Numbered from the stretch's first letter, positions 49,701-56,730 are shown. The stretch: DNA of 64,000 nt from Gordius sp. MW1 (GCA_964036665.1 OZ038529.1:22268060-22332059); one strand, 5' to 3'. The notes: generated from the letters alone by a model not told the origin. Numbers and translations are program-made.

Positions 49701-51759
49701 GAAAGTAAGAAAAGTTATTGGTGTAAAATTGATTTTGATGGTTTCGAATTGCAACAAAATGTTATCGCCTCCAAAACAACAACAGATCTCACAACATTTT
49801 GAAACATTAGAAAAAAAGCAGATACTAACTTAGAAAAGTTTTAAGTATATTTCACTTAAAGTATCTCTCTTAACAAACCATTTATCTTCAAACCACAAAA
49901 AATGCAGATATTTTTAAATTATTGCTAAATTAAAACGAGTCTGTATTTATCAATTTTTTTAGGCTTATGGTTGTGGCAATATTGTGGGGAAATGAAAGGA
50001 TAAAATTTGATCATTTTCTTCAAAAAATGTAATTTTTTAAATCATGTGTGTAAAATAATGTTTTTATACATTTTAATCATTCGTTCAAAAAATAATCATG
50101 ATAAATTTATTTTAGTCTAGTGTATATATTAGGCGGTAAAACAAGTTGAGACATTAATATTTAAAAAAATAAAAATGAGAATTCAGAAAATCGTTAATAA
50201 GTTTTGCGATATCAATTATATATTTATCATAATTTATAGCATAAACCAGGATATTTTAACTTTCTGAGATCAAAATTTCGCAAATCCAAAAATCAGATAT
50301 CAATTAAAAGGAAATGATATAAATGAATAAATCATACATTTCGATATTAAATATACATAATAGCATTAATTTAAAAGATATATCGGAATATAAGATTCAT
50401 AACCTTCAACCTGACCCGAATTTAAAAATTTTTAAGCATTTAATTTTCCACCCGAAACCCAACTTCACCTCGGGTCAAGTTTCGGGTCAGCCGTGCAGGG
50501 CTTTAACCTCCACCCACTTCCTCTGTCACTTCGACGAAAAACCAATTTTATTCCCTTTTGGTTTTTAGGCATACTGCGACATCATGAAATCTGACAGCGC
50601 TCAACGGGAATTTGATAGGGCGTTGGAGATTGATCCCCAAAATTTTACCGTTTACGTTCACATGGCCTTGCTCGCGTTGCAGAGCTCTAACGATGTGGAC
50701 AAAGCTATGACCCTGGTGAAGAAAGCGCTTGAAATTGAACCCAAATGCGAATTCGCTTACGAAACGCTGGGGACCATCGAAATGCAGAGGTGTAGTTCGC
50801 TTTGCATTCGCACATTTTACATTAATGCTCGCGCATCGTCCTTTTAATGTCCCGGGCATTCGGGAAAAAGGGCGCACTTGTTTTTATGCTTATTGCAATT
50901 TCCTCAATTACATTAATCATGTTGACCATACATTTATCGCAGCATTATTGAGTTCGGTAGTATTTTAGGTTCTCCTGAATTCACGATTCTTTGCGGCAAA
51001 TTTAAAACGTAGCAGTGATTTTTTTGGGAGTGTTAAAATTTACGTTGGCCACACAGTATTTTAATAGCTATATAAAAATCAACTTGAACTAACATCTAGA
51101 AGCTTCAGGTGTGTATAAATAGTTCTCTTAATTACACCGGTGAGGAGCTTTTATTAATATTTTTAAAATAGATGAACCCTTCATACATATGATTATAAGG
51201 AGTCGAACCTAATATTTTTTCATTTTGGGCAAAATAATACTCTTTACTAGGCCTTTTATTTCGCTGGTCTATCTATTGATATGCAATTTATGTCCGTCTC
51301 TTGTCAAACCTGGTTGTCCCAAAATTACATCACCTTAAAAATAGAAATGACAAAACAAATAATGATGCTAATATACAAGTTAGTGTTGTAAAAATGGCTG
51401 AGTTTTGTTTGGTCGGCTTTTCGTCTTAAATGTTGGTCAAACCCCTGGTATATATTTTAATATTATTTTTAAGAAGATGATAATAACCCCTTTTTTAGGG
51501 GTGCCGCAATTAAATTAATAGAACACTCTAATTAGCGCCATCTATGGGCACTTTAAATTAGGGACTACTTTGGTTGGATGCATATTTTTTTAGGAACAAT
51601 CCCTCTGGGGCGCTGGATAATTTTGAAAAAGCCCTCGCCCTGGTGAAAACGGAATTTGAAATGGCCCACCTGATAGCTATGATGGAAACGGTGAGGGCTC
51701 AGCAAAAAGCGATCGAAATATTGGGAAATAACGTTTTACCCGGTTTGTTTGGACGTTAA
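24326..51759 (+). CDS. TOMM70: TOM70, mitochondrial outer-membrane import receptor, 11 exons
   Basis: Exons: 24326-24499, 24534-24707, 24751-24880, 24930-25039, 25090-25241, 27868-28118, 29544-29722, 36455-36589, 37775-38107, 50569-50789 and 51594-51759. All joins are GT-AG and keep phase, giving 674 aa. TOM70 is anchored in the outer membrane by an N-terminal helix and binds Hsp70/Hsp90-delivered precursors with TPR repeats. Visible are a 21-residue N-terminal hydrophobic anchor with a basic flank, the clamp TPRs in exons 2-4 (FYNNRAAAYF, YRRALAYESMEKF), KFIQSYISSFH, LLRATFNLL, IQIDPDNCDAHYHKAQ, and the conserved end FAYETLGTIEMQR plus KTEFEMAHL. The human protein is about 608 aa; the extra length is mainly a Gly/Pro/Ala-rich insert in exon 9 and a longer linker in exon 6. 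The ATG at 24326 was preferred to 24287 because it puts the anchor close to the N-terminus. A possible poly(A) signal AATAAA lies at 51961. Confidence 0.92.
25785..26140. mobile_element. MITE with GGGCTTGTCTTAATATCGGATT ends, in TOM70 intron 5
   Basis: Terminal inverted repeats GGGCTTGTCTTAATATC and GATATTAAGACAAGCCC. A second copy lies at 62038-62327 in the BARX-like gene. TAA or TTA at the left edges hints at a 3-bp target site, but no exact duplication is seen. Confidence 0.65.
27125..27305. repeat. GC-rich repeat with GCCCGGCCC motifs
   Basis: Inverted copy of a repeat at about 55965-56115: both share CATCGGCAAAGTTAA-type and CCGGCATGCG-type blocks and GGCCGGGC motifs. It lies in TOM70 intron 5. 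Confidence 0.5.
27539..27706. mobile_element. hAT-type MITE (TAGTGTTGTAAA family), diverged
   Basis: Begins TAGTGTTGTAAAGCGGCTGGG and ends in a TTTTTTACAACATTA-like inverted end. A diverged member of the family seen intact at 28911-29103 and 52042-52190. Confidence 0.6.
27868..28118 (+). CDS. TOMM70: TOM70 exon 6
   Basis: Acceptor TTTGTTTAG, donor after AAAG. It encodes an acidic, Pro/Asn-rich linker and then FEEITDLLNRNEYGEVVKEC, the start of the second TPR array. The codons are distinctly GC-richer than in exons 1-5. Confidence 0.88.
28155..28386. repeat. hAT-derived GGGTCGGGT-rich repeat
   Basis: TAGAGTCCTGCTCGGG start and ACCCGACC-rich arms like those of the hAT derivatives at 1757-2379. 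Ends are degraded. It lies in TOM70 intron 6. Confidence 0.5.
28911..29103. mobile_element. hAT-type MITE with perfect 8-bp target duplication
   Basis: A 193-bp element with ends TAGTGTTGTAAAAACGGCTG and CAGCCGTTTTTACAACACTA. Flanked on both sides by TCACAAAC (28903-28910, 29104-29111). Most of the length is an imperfect palindrome. Confidence 0.85.
29544..29722 (+). CDS. TOMM70: TOM70 exon 7
   Basis: Acceptor GTAATTCTAG, donor AGG/GTAAGT. It encodes LLLRATFNLLAGAMEEAKSD, matching the LLLRATFYLL repeat of human TOM70. The intron after it contains the nested piggyBac pair. Confidence 0.88.
30202..32359 (+). pseudogene. piggyBac transposase, younger copy, two frameshifts
   Basis: A five-codon first exon (METQ plus a split codon, 30202-30215) has donor CC/GTAAGT and splices in phase to ATTAG/ATCTTTG at 30879. 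The main exon encodes an acidic N-terminus and the DDD core: the first Asp in HISMDECMVPYFG, the second in PYNVYFDNFFTS, the third in FMGGVDRFDQ. A run of eight A near 32083-32090 shifts the frame between the second and third Asp. A one-base loss near 32350 removes the Cys-rich C-terminal finger that the other copy retains. Transposase cuts and pastes DNA at TTAA. Confidence 0.85.
30450..30940 (+). repeat. Tandem duplication of about 245 bp inside piggyBac
   Basis: The unit at 30450-30692 (intron end plus the first 70 bases of exon 2) is repeated at 30693-30940. The mirror copy in the older element (about 34440-34920) has it too, so the duplication predates both insertions. It creates two competing splice acceptors. 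Confidence 0.8.
32833..35147 (-). pseudogene. piggyBac transposase, older copy, catalytic Asp lost
   Basis: Same exon layout as the plus copy, mirrored; the main ORF runs 34461 to 33227 and the C-terminal part to 32833 in another frame. The same eight-A run causes the same frameshift. The first catalytic Asp is replaced by Tyr (HISMYECMVPY), so this copy is inactive even if the frame were kept. The C-terminus retains a zinc-binding Cys/His cluster (RRCVVCHKATRILCVYC, then HCW). Confidence 0.85.
36455..36589 (+). CDS. TOMM70: TOM70 exon 8
   Basis: Acceptor ATAAATCAG, donor CAG/GTGATA. It encodes one TPR (ANVYIKYASYLTQEAD to DPDNCDAHYHKAQ). Confidence 0.88.
36853..37015. repeat. GGGCGTAGCC/poly-G MITE in TOM70 intron 8
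   Basis: Starts CATGGGCGTAGCCAGG with a G run and ends in a degraded CCATGGCTAAGCCTATGG inverted end. Confidence 0.6.
37397..37590. mobile_element. hAT-type MITE (TAGTGTTGT family), diverged
   Basis: Starts TAGTGTTGTTAAAAAAACC, ends AGCCGTTTTTACGACACA; internal GTCGACTAAG blocks match the family. It lies in TOM70 intron 8. Confidence 0.6.
37672..37743 (+). repeat. (CTTA)n microsatellite
   Basis: About 17 near-perfect copies of CTTA, ending about 30 bp upstream of the TOM70 exon 9 acceptor. Confidence 0.95.
37775..38107 (+). CDS. TOMM70: TOM70 exon 9 with Gly/Pro/Ala-rich insert
   Basis: Acceptor GTACCTTTAG, donor CAA/GTAAGA. It encodes FHTLFGDFEDALRSFDKSLA, then an insert of about 40 residues including LAGGGAGLSSAPPPPMFP that I do not recall from vertebrate TOM70, then GLERTVQEFPDCSEAHVFLA. 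A (CTTA)n microsatellite ends about 30 bp before the acceptor. Confidence 0.87.
38836..39671 (-). pseudogene. LINE-type ORF C-terminus with Cys/His finger, 3' half of a split gene
   Basis: The minus-strand frame contains WLEALPSQNLGLHLSG, a finger CDLCRQPVLANGHHPLHC, then DGKRPDGVTIIPW and CWDFTAVDVF. This layout (Cys/His finger followed by a PD...D cluster) resembles the restriction-like endonuclease end of some non-LTR retrotransposons. The 5' half continues across the Gypsy insertion at 49200-48998 in the same frame (WLQATLPSKSGGIGIRPPHL). TAA or TAG at the end lies at 38836-38838. About 870 bases of the ORF remain; the RT core is not in this window. Confidence 0.6.
39672..39909 (-). repeat. 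Gypsy LTR 1 (3' LTR of unit A)
   Basis: 238 bp; TGTTAGGATGACC at the low end, AATTCCTGACA at the high end. The purine tract GAAAGGATGAGG (minus strand, 39910-39921) abuts it. Confidence 0.93.
39895..40617 (-). CDS. 3' ORF of Gypsy unit A: Arg-rich protein with a zinc-knuckle-like motif
   Basis: A 240-aa ORF starts 33 bp after the pol stop and ends 15 bases inside the LTR. Residues 1-150 are strongly basic (ERRGRPRPIVFEVRERRR; many Arg, Gln, Thr). A CRGCSSWHQMPMC motif (CX2CX3HX4C) follows near residue 162, then an acidic C-terminus (VGPEEEMTLLG). It has no signal peptide or membrane segment, so it is not an envelope protein. The composition fits an RNA-binding, nucleocapsid-like role. An equally long copy is kept in unit B with few changes. 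The function is inferred; no family was recognised. Confidence 0.7.
   Translation of the reverse strand: MEYRTEWVIVEVRLRALDHERRGRPRPIVFEVRERRRMEPYVSVRHENIHTEERAAGRHRRATRHEAARSNSGRQSNAVHRHRGQPRGLAGRVDQVRQQNVAPRSTLTTTTQRTQNRQIRPEARTGPQARRPTAIRQTRAFCRGCSSWHQMPMCRRRIPLGPARQERTVAPVESVASVVSIAPVITLSTAEPAKVEEVTMDTSQVVVGPEEEMTLLGNTPGRDSTDLVVPQFERMRCQEL
40650..44282 (-). CDS. Gypsy Pol, unit A, intact (1210 aa)
   Basis: Order: N-terminal region of unknown function with two SKQ...AYPxF repeats (1-160); protease with WLGDSGATISLIS (about 215-228); RT with PVKKPDGSLRLCADYR and YYLDD (569-573); RNase H with VAVDASQLGVGGVL and TDHKPLVSLF; integrase finger HAGHTGIAKMKGLAKRHVWW plus CGQCGKLA, then DDE residues in HLDFFDFEG, ISDNGTAF and NGLAERHVAV. 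It ends RHVEQLRHR. The RT resembles the Mag-type branch of Gypsy. No CCHC knuckle or capsid-like segment precedes the protease, which is unusual. The region 1-120 is the part missing from unit B. All catalytic residues are present, so this copy may be active. Confidence 0.92.
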   Translation of the reverse strand: MSLSISKCPTFLTFTKHELKITSLFSTTLSKNYSKQQMPYAYPAFKGKEKIPSLLSPSLLIKYSKQHISHAYPYFRAFSSSIKSLPNKQNIRPLLTPISNFPVDGKPSLRCFPLNIRKERKEVLRAPGGKNQNGIKINSGVNEGLRNINEITTNKMVGNINEVAKVIVKDTQEAGINEIFEKDNQVEGIKMWFKGWTQSSRPFTKLKIDHKIIEWLGDSGATISLISDKQFKSTWPTKKWEKTNVRARQVDGGEIKIVGKVMAEVEVGIKKLILPLYITSVEIKPILGWEWLKVIGPLNNWFGLCEKIQCSGPREMGEKDFGGAGRNPLRMPFMAWALKSTSLGAEINGLSVKVESGDQPTSSTDTRNLMNGDAVRSLNSWSGSLQRMLERFKAIFIDELGCLRGYEYDILLKPDAVPRFWPARRIPFVWREKVEAILLQWVEQGIIEPVEYSEWATPLVPVKKPDGSLRLCADYRVSLNPWVVEIKYPLPRIEEIFANLKGAKYFSKLDFANAYLQIKLNNRSSKLTTINTSLGLFAFKRLPFGLSLSAPVFQKTMASIFQGLSGVFYYLDDVLVVGATMEEHDNNLLAVLERIQERGLRVKRSKCAIGVTELKYLGHQLGNGVVRPLQSKVDAILKMRPPQNKKETLSFLGSVNYYNKFMPNIAEIAAPLYLLTTDKVKFVWQNKEQEAFDALKKILSKGPVLTCFVPDLPLAVAVDASQLGVGGVLVHVIGHEEHPILYFSRKFSKAELNYSVIEKEALAVVVSLTRCREYLIGRSFDIFTDHKPLVSLFAKDNRDLLLSPRLQKWLLALGNFNATLKYRKGKSNHLPDTLSRLGNDNGDLTFEELEGENFAEINVITQNCGDVDLAKLVQEDPDLILVLNYLTGKSTLETVPSSYRSVINELEVNNNVLLRHENIVIPSVLRPQVLELLHAGHTGIAKMKGLAKRHVWWPKISRDITLFVGQCGQCGKLARTPRHDKKARWPSTKQVWERVHLDFFDFEGKQYIILVDAHSSWVEYKQVSKLSTEVVVDFLKNLAGAYGIPKKIISDNGTAFASVEFKQFCSKWGIQHLLTPPYHPSTNGLAERHVAVVKRWLKNAKVEKDGTWLYRLYHNVAPRFPSRQPVSQIFLGRLPHTPVDTMLQSVRLDTTSQGDSRFKIGDAVWARNYIGKEKWLEAKILSQKGAKMYEIEVLASPGRHVRHVEQLRHR
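44489..44496 (-). promoter_or_regulatory. Primer-binding site region of Gypsy unit A
   Basis: After the LTR end (CCTGACA) the minus strand reads ACTGGTGTCAGAACAGG. TGGTGTCAG fits the 3' end complement of a tRNA-Leu-type primer. The site spans roughly 44482-44497. It is absent from unit B. Confidence 0.55.
44500..44737 (-). repeat. Gypsy LTR 2 (shared middle LTR)
   Basis: 238 bp, starts TGTCAGGATGACC. It serves as 5' LTR of unit A and 3' LTR of unit B. Its fourth base is C where the outer LTRs have T. Confidence 0.93.
44723..45445 (-). CDS. 3' ORF of Gypsy unit B (copy of the Arg-rich zinc-knuckle protein)
   Basis: A 240-aa ORF nearly identical to that at 39895-40617. Differences seen include HEN to HKN and MPMC to MQMC inside the knuckle, which leaves its Cys and His residues untouched. 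It remains full length although pol of the same unit carries a nonsense codon. Confidence 0.7.
   Translation of the reverse strand: MEYRTEWVIVEVRLRALDHERRGRPRPIVFEVRERRRMEPYVSVRHKNIHTEERAAGRHRRATRHEAARSNSGRQSNAVHRHRGQPRGLAGRVDQVRQQNVAPRSTLTTTTQRTQNRQIRPEARTGPQARRPTAIRQTRAFCRGCSSWHQMQMCRRRIPLGPARQERTVAPVESVASVVSIAPVITLSTAEPAKVEEVTMDTSQVVVGPEEEMTLLGNTPGRDSTDLVVPQFERMRCQEL
45478..48645 (-). pseudogene. Gypsy Pol, unit B, interrupted by a nonsense codon
   Basis: Same domains as unit A. The frame is open from the LTR side through protease and RT to a TAA at 46858-46860, where unit A has GAA at the start of the RNase H core (FSQKFSKA then stop). The same frame then continues to 45478 with RNase H and integrase. 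About a dozen amino-acid differences from unit A are visible. The first 120 codons of A are absent, and the frame reads open into the LTR with no upstream ATG. Confidence 0.88.
48760..48997 (-). repeat. Gypsy LTR 3 (5' LTR of unit B)
   Basis: 238 bp, identical to LTR 1 in the parts compared. On its internal side CAACTG runs directly into AGAGGAAAG, without a primer-binding site. Confidence 0.93.
48998..49205 (-). pseudogene. 5' half of the split LINE-type ORF
   Basis: On the minus strand LPSKSGGIGIRPPHLLSLAG runs to the Gypsy insertion point. If the insertion and one copy of the 5-bp duplication are ignored, the frame joins directly to the part at 39666 and below. The GGxGI motif is common just after the RT thumb in these proteins. 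Confidence 0.55.
49240..49372. repeat. Partial hAT-type MITE (TAGTGTTGT family)
   Basis: Internal blocks GGTTTAGTCGGAATTTGAAA and AACCAAAGGTCGACCAAAC match the family; termini are lost. Confidence 0.5.
49586..50505. mobile_element. hAT-derived non-autonomous element in TOM70 intron 9
   Basis: Ends TAGAGTCCCGCA and TGCAGGGCTTTA, with ACCCGAACCCGACCCGA repeats inside both. Flanks CCTCCCAC and ACCTCCAC are an imperfect 8-bp duplication. The right end lies 63 bp before TOM70 exon 10. No ORF is retained. Confidence 0.6.
50569..50789 (+). CDS. TOMM70: TOM70 exon 10
   Basis: Acceptor TTTTTAG, donor AG/GTGTAG. It encodes FDRALEIDPQNFTVYVHMAL and FAYETLGTIEMQ, the last full TPRs. The 12.5-kb intron before it carries the compound Gypsy insertion. 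Confidence 0.9.
51384..51450. repeat. Truncated hAT-type MITE end
   Basis: TAGTGTTGTAAAAATGGCTG followed by GTTTGGTCGGCTTTT; only the left arm is present, in TOM70 intron 10. Confidence 0.55.
51594..51759 (+). CDS. TOMM70: TOM70 exon 11 (terminal)
   Basis: Acceptor TTTTTTTAG. It encodes the final helix pair (LDNFEKALALVKTEFEMAHL) and ends PGLFGR before TAA. Confidence 0.9.
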
Positions 51760-52041
51760 CACCTTTAAAACCCCTCTGATTTTTCTGGTTACGTTTTCAC
51801 ACTTTTACATTCGCACTTTATAATTTTTGTTGCGTGTGTATGTATGCATGTTGTCAGCTGATTATAGTCGTTTATATTCCATCGAGATGCCTTTGGTCGA
51901 ATCCTATTCTATACAGTTCTATCCCGTGAGATATCATCATCTTATGTTATGTTTTCGCACAATAAATTACAAGCAATTTTAGCAAGGTGCCGATGTGAAT
52001 AAAGTGAAGATTTCTCAGGGCTTTGCTTGGTGGGTTTCAGT

Positions 52042-52190
52042 TAGTGTTGTAAAAAACGGCTGGGTTTTGTTTGGTCGACTTTTGGTTTAACTAAGGCTAA
52101 TGGTCAACTCTGTATTTTTTAAATTTCGACTAAGCCTAGCAGATAAAACTAAGGTCGACCAGACAAAACCCAGGCGTTTTTACAACACTA
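52042..52190. mobile_element. hAT-type MITE with perfect 8-bp target duplication
   Basis: 149 bp with ends TAGTGTTGTAAAAAACGGC and GCGTTTTTACAACACTA, flanked by GTTTCAGT at 52034-52041 and 52191-52198. It lies just downstream of TOM70. Confidence 0.85.
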
Positions 52191-52989
52191 GTTTCAGTTA
52201 AAAATAGAGCAAAACCTGAATCCTAAGGTATTGATGATTTGTAAGGGGGTTTTTTTAAAGGGAGGGGGTGAATAATACCCCCATGTGTTGACAAAATCCC
52301 CTCCCCCTGGTTTCATTTTAATAGACATGTATATTGCTTATCTTAGAGTACACATAGTCTTCCTTCTTCAGAATCTAGCTAGGCCCACCATGATTGACTT
52401 TGTTTTTGAAATAATTTTTTAAGATACAAAAAATAGATTTTAGTGAGGCTAATTTTTGAAATTAGTTAATCTGGAACTGTATTCCCTATCATATATAAAA
52501 TATAAACCATGATATCCTATCATAGAATCTACATTTTATTTATTTTAATAAAAAAAATTATGTGTTTAGAGGTGTGATTTCTAATGGCTTGATAAAAATA
52601 AAACTGCGAAAATGAGGATGCTTATCTTGATTTAAAATAATCTCACCATTAAAGGTCATTATTATAAATGCTGCACTATCTTGTTAAAAGAACAATTATG
52701 TGCATTGAGTGAGCTACTTTTTTTGGCTAGAAATAACCTTGATAACTCTTTTCAACTAATTTGATTGTAGTTTATAAAAAAATTTACAAAAATAAATTAT
52801 ACCTCTTTATATCCAAATTAAGTGAAAATAATGCCTTAAAATAGTTTTTATGATATTAACATAATGTGAGAAATGTTTTGAACTAATAAAGTGAAGACAA
52901 ATATGCAATAAGTTAATAAGTATTCCTTTTAAAAACATTTGATTCTATAATAAAGATCAATGTGTGTGTAGAAAATATATTTTAAAACA

Positions 52990-54105
52990 TCAAAAATGAT
53001 ATTTTATTGCTGTAACTGCTTTTATGATAATACTGTAAATCACATTATGTAAATTATTTATAGTAATATAATATTTAAGTAATAATATAGCTCCTAAGAT
53101 TGCACTTAAAATATAATTGATTGCAATTATTAGACTTCTTCCATACCTTCCAAAATATATAAGGTTTGAAATAATAAAACTTACAGTGGGTCATCATATA
53201 GATAGGAACAGTCTGAAGGGAATAGAAAAAAGTCAAATATTTGAATAGGGGTGCAAATGGTTGTCAAAGTAAGATGAGCACCATAACTTGAGGATATAAA
53301 GGTAAAAACTAAAAACCCCTGATAATGGAACTTGTTGCCTGAAGTTAGGGGAATATTTAGCCTATAAAATTTATACAATTTAGGCAAATACTTCTTTAAA
53401 AAATGTAAATAATTATTTTCAAGAATAAACATACCACGTTGAATTATAATTATTTGAATATTTTGATTCTTCAGAATTTGATTTATCAGCAATTAATTTT
53501 TCCTCCACATTGCCATTTTCTTCATTGTTGCTATGGTTAGAAATTTTTGGGCTATTAATTAATATATTATCAGCAACACTATGTGTGATAATGGTTTGAC
53601 GTAAGAACCATATTTGTAAAATTATTAGATAAATAAAAATTAACTTTTCATACATTAAAATCTCCATAAAGCTACTAACAAAGTAGGAGAAAAATAATGT
53701 TTGCATTACAATAAAAGATATTAACCAATTGAGTAAAAAATCATGCCTAAACAATTTGTTTGTGGTTGCCATATAAAAGGTGTTATAAAAAATGAACGAG
53801 ACATAGACTCCGTAACATATTATGGTGCAAGATACGTTGATGCTGCCAATATATAACAGTATTATATTACAAATGTAAGGCAGGAGTTTTTCAAAGCTAA
53901 TTTTCGTTACCATGTGATTTAAAATCAGCGGGCACTTGAAGCAAATTGTTACTTTTCGGGGAATGGTGGCAAGATAGATATTTGATATATAATCAATAAT
54001 TTTCAATCCGTTTATATAAATTTCATTGTATAAATACGGTGGATTTGGATTGATAGCGTAGGTAGAGGGAAATGGAACGCAATATTTCGGACACTTGTAG
54101 TCCAT
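52990..54105 (-). CDS. Multi-pass membrane protein of uncertain family (weak ARV1 resemblance)
   Basis: Three exons join in phase: 54105-53435, 53361-53185, 53146-52990; introns are 73 and 38 bp, GT-AG. The product is 334 aa. Hydrophobic segments lie at about 73-112, 123-168, 239-271 and 287-310, enough for six or seven helices. An acidic Asn/Glu/Ser-rich loop spans about 177-222. The N-terminus has CPKYC and KVTICFKC, and the middle has ISSSYG; KxTICxxC and SSYG also occur in the lipid-homeostasis protein ARV1, but spacing differs and this is only a suggestion. The start at 54105 follows a long T run and CTGAAG, which could instead be a splice acceptor, so an upstream exon is possible. Confidence 0.6.
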
Positions 54106-54109
54106 CTTC

Positions 54110-54915
54110 AGGAAAAAAAAAAAAAAAAAAAGGAGAAGATGAAGTCTCAAAAAATAAAAATGAAGTAAAGTGATTATAACAACGATGATATAGATACAAA
54201 AAAAAAAAAAAAAAAAATTACAAAAACTGGTTATAGCGAGAAATTAACAATAGCGATTGTAGGGATGGATGTTTTTTATAAGAATAGAGTAGATACATAT
54301 GGAGATAGGAAAAAGGTGCGAAAAAAGTAAATAGCTAAATAATAAGAGAAAAGGGGGGAACAGAGTTATTTAATATATAAATATAATAACTGTGCTTAAC
54401 AAATTATAGTTTTGAGTATTGAACGGGTAGGTAGACATAGTGAATAATATAAAAATATGTGTGGATGTATGGGCTTGTGGTAATGTCATAATAATGAAAA
54501 AGATCTGTAACTTATTTCAAATAAGTCTTTATAATTATTGTTCATATTATTTTTAAACATGTCTAGGGTAAAGATATTTTTAAAATGGTATTTGAGATAT
54601 AGTCATTAGCTAAAAGATTTGAATTAAATTTATAGTCACAGCAAATTTTAAGGCTTGAGATTATAGTTTAAGTCGAATGTTGTATTTATTCTTGAGGATT
54701 GTGTAAGGATATCACCTTAATATTTGTGTTGCATAACTATTATTTTTGGATATATAAGTTTCCAACTGCTATTCTCTTTTTTATTAGTATATCTTACCTT
54801 ATATCATAACTCTCTTGTAAAAAAAAATACACTAATAAATTAGATAACACCTTTTGAATAACCCATTCCTTTATAATAACATTGTAGATAGGCCATGTTA
54901 AGATTTACTGAGGTC
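54110..54915. other. AT-rich intergenic DNA with poly(A) tracts
   Basis: Two A runs of about 20 bases lie near 54112-54131 and 54199-54218. No gene or repeat family was recognised. Confidence 0.4.
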
Positions 54916-55067
54916 CATGGGCGTACCCAGGTTTTGAATTAGGGGGGGGGGGCAAAACGTTTAAAATTTCATTTAGAGGGGGGCAAAACAAATTTTTTTT
55001 TAATTTTTCAATGTTTTTGCATTGAAAATTTTTTTTTCGTCTGCCCCCCCCCCTGGGTACGCCCATG
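54916..55067. mobile_element. GGGCGTACCC/poly-G MITE with perfect 8-bp target duplication
   Basis: 152 bp with ends CATGGGCGTACCCAGG and CCTGGGTACGCCCATG, a G run near the left and a C run near the right end. CTGAGGTC flanks both sides (54908-54915, 55068-55075). This is the type copy for the family scattered across the window. Confidence 0.85.
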
Positions 55068-55259
55068 CTGAGGTCAGATTTGAGTCTACATGTCTGATAA
55101 TTACTAATATTTGTGTGATTTAATAATATGAAATTTATTTGTTTTAATTGAATATAAATTATTTAGAATATAGATCAGTTTCATCTTAATGTATTTATGG
55201 ATTTGTTAATCTTTTGAAAACTAACATGGACCTATGAATTCTATTAGCAGCAAATTAAT

Positions 55260-56560
55260 AATTCATCACGGTGGCTGTGTCCAATAGCGTAGGCAAGGAC
55301 GTGATTTCGAGGTTAGAAACTCCCCACCCTCCCCTTACACCCCAATAACATTAAATTTTGTTTTTTTTTTTAATTATTGGGAAAAACGCAATAATTTGGA
55401 TTAGGACTCTTGTTAGTGGCGCTAAGAGAAGTGATTAATTACCTTAATTAGAAATTTAATCCTAGATGAAAATATACTAATTTATAGATAATTTGTAAAC
55501 GTTTCTCCGTCCCTTGCGTGGTTAGTGAAAAGAAATCAAATTCTTGATAATTTCTTTAATAATATCTTAATTTTTAAGATAGAGGAAGATGCTAATACAA
55601 GCAAAAATTTTGTTTTAAAGTTTAACGATTTAAATGTTATAAGCGTTTAACACGTTTATTAAAACTCAATGTAGGTTCCTTGTTTTTAAAAAATTAGAGT
55701 GTTAATAGTACTAGAGAAGCTCACCATAATAAAATACAAATAATTATATATTCAAAGCAAATACAAATTCACAAAGCGTACACGCTTCATTCATGCTCCA
55801 TTTTAAACTTACTCTATAATCTCTTTTCTTTTAAAACTGAGTGTTCTAATTTTACAGATTGATTCAAATTCGAAAGGATTAATAACTCATGATTCAGTAA
55901 ATTGTTCTTTAAAGTCTACTCTTAGATGATAATGACATTGCCAACTTTATTATGCAAGTGTAGTTGGCATCGGCAAAGTTAAATTTATAAAATTCCGGCA
56001 TGCGGAAAGTCTATAAATGTGCTGAGCATGGATGGGTTTTTGTTAAAAAAATGACCAGGTTGAAGGGGCTTTAATGTAACCAAACGGGCTCGGGCCGGGC
56101 TTAGCTTTAAATAGGCCTCTCTCCAGCTGGCTTATTTAATTAAAAATGTTTAAATAATTGTATTTTATTTTTGTTGTGGTTGGTATATTCCTAGACTTAC
56201 CCCCCCCCCTTCTCTCTGTAAAATGCCTCTTGCTGGGATGAATGATTTTTTAACATAATTATTATTATTGAACATTTTCAACATATTGACAAAATATTGG
56301 CATTTTAAATCAGCAAAGTATAAGAGAGTTTTTTAAAGGAGCCAGGGTAGGCCCGTGCCTTGCAAAAATTAGCGAGCCGTGCTCGGGCCTATAATCTAAT
56401 CTTAACGGGCCCGGGCCAGACCGGGGTTTTAAATTTTTGGTAATGTTGGGCCTTTGAAAGGAGCTCTTTGCAAATTGCGTCCTTGGTAGAAAGACAGTAC
56501 AAACATTCTATTTAAGATATTTAATGCATTTAACATCGAAAACCCATCGTTGATATTGAA
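55260..56560. other. Intergenic DNA with GC-rich repeat remnants
   Basis: A repeat at about 55965-56115 (GGCATCGGCAAAGTTAA, CCGGCATGCGG, GGGCTCGGGCCGGGC) is the inverted relative of 27125-27305. A similar GGCCCGTGCC-rich piece lies at about 56345-56430. No gene was seen. Confidence 0.45.
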
Positions 56561-56575
56561 CGTATATATGGGCGT

Positions 56576-56730
56576 AGCCAAGTTTTGGATTAGGGGGGGG
56601 GGGCAAAACGTGTAAAAGTTCAATTAGAGGGGGACAAAACATATTTTTTTTTAATTTTTAAGGGTTTTTGCATGGAATCTTTTTTTCATTTAGGGGGGGG
56701 GCGCCCCCCCTCTTGGCTACGCCCATCAAC
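56576..56730. mobile_element. GGGCGTAGCC/poly-G MITE
   Basis: ATGGGCGTAGCCAAG start and CTTGGCTACGCCCAT end with G and C runs inside. Flanks AACGTATA and AACGTATT match at 7 of 8 bases. Confidence 0.75.
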
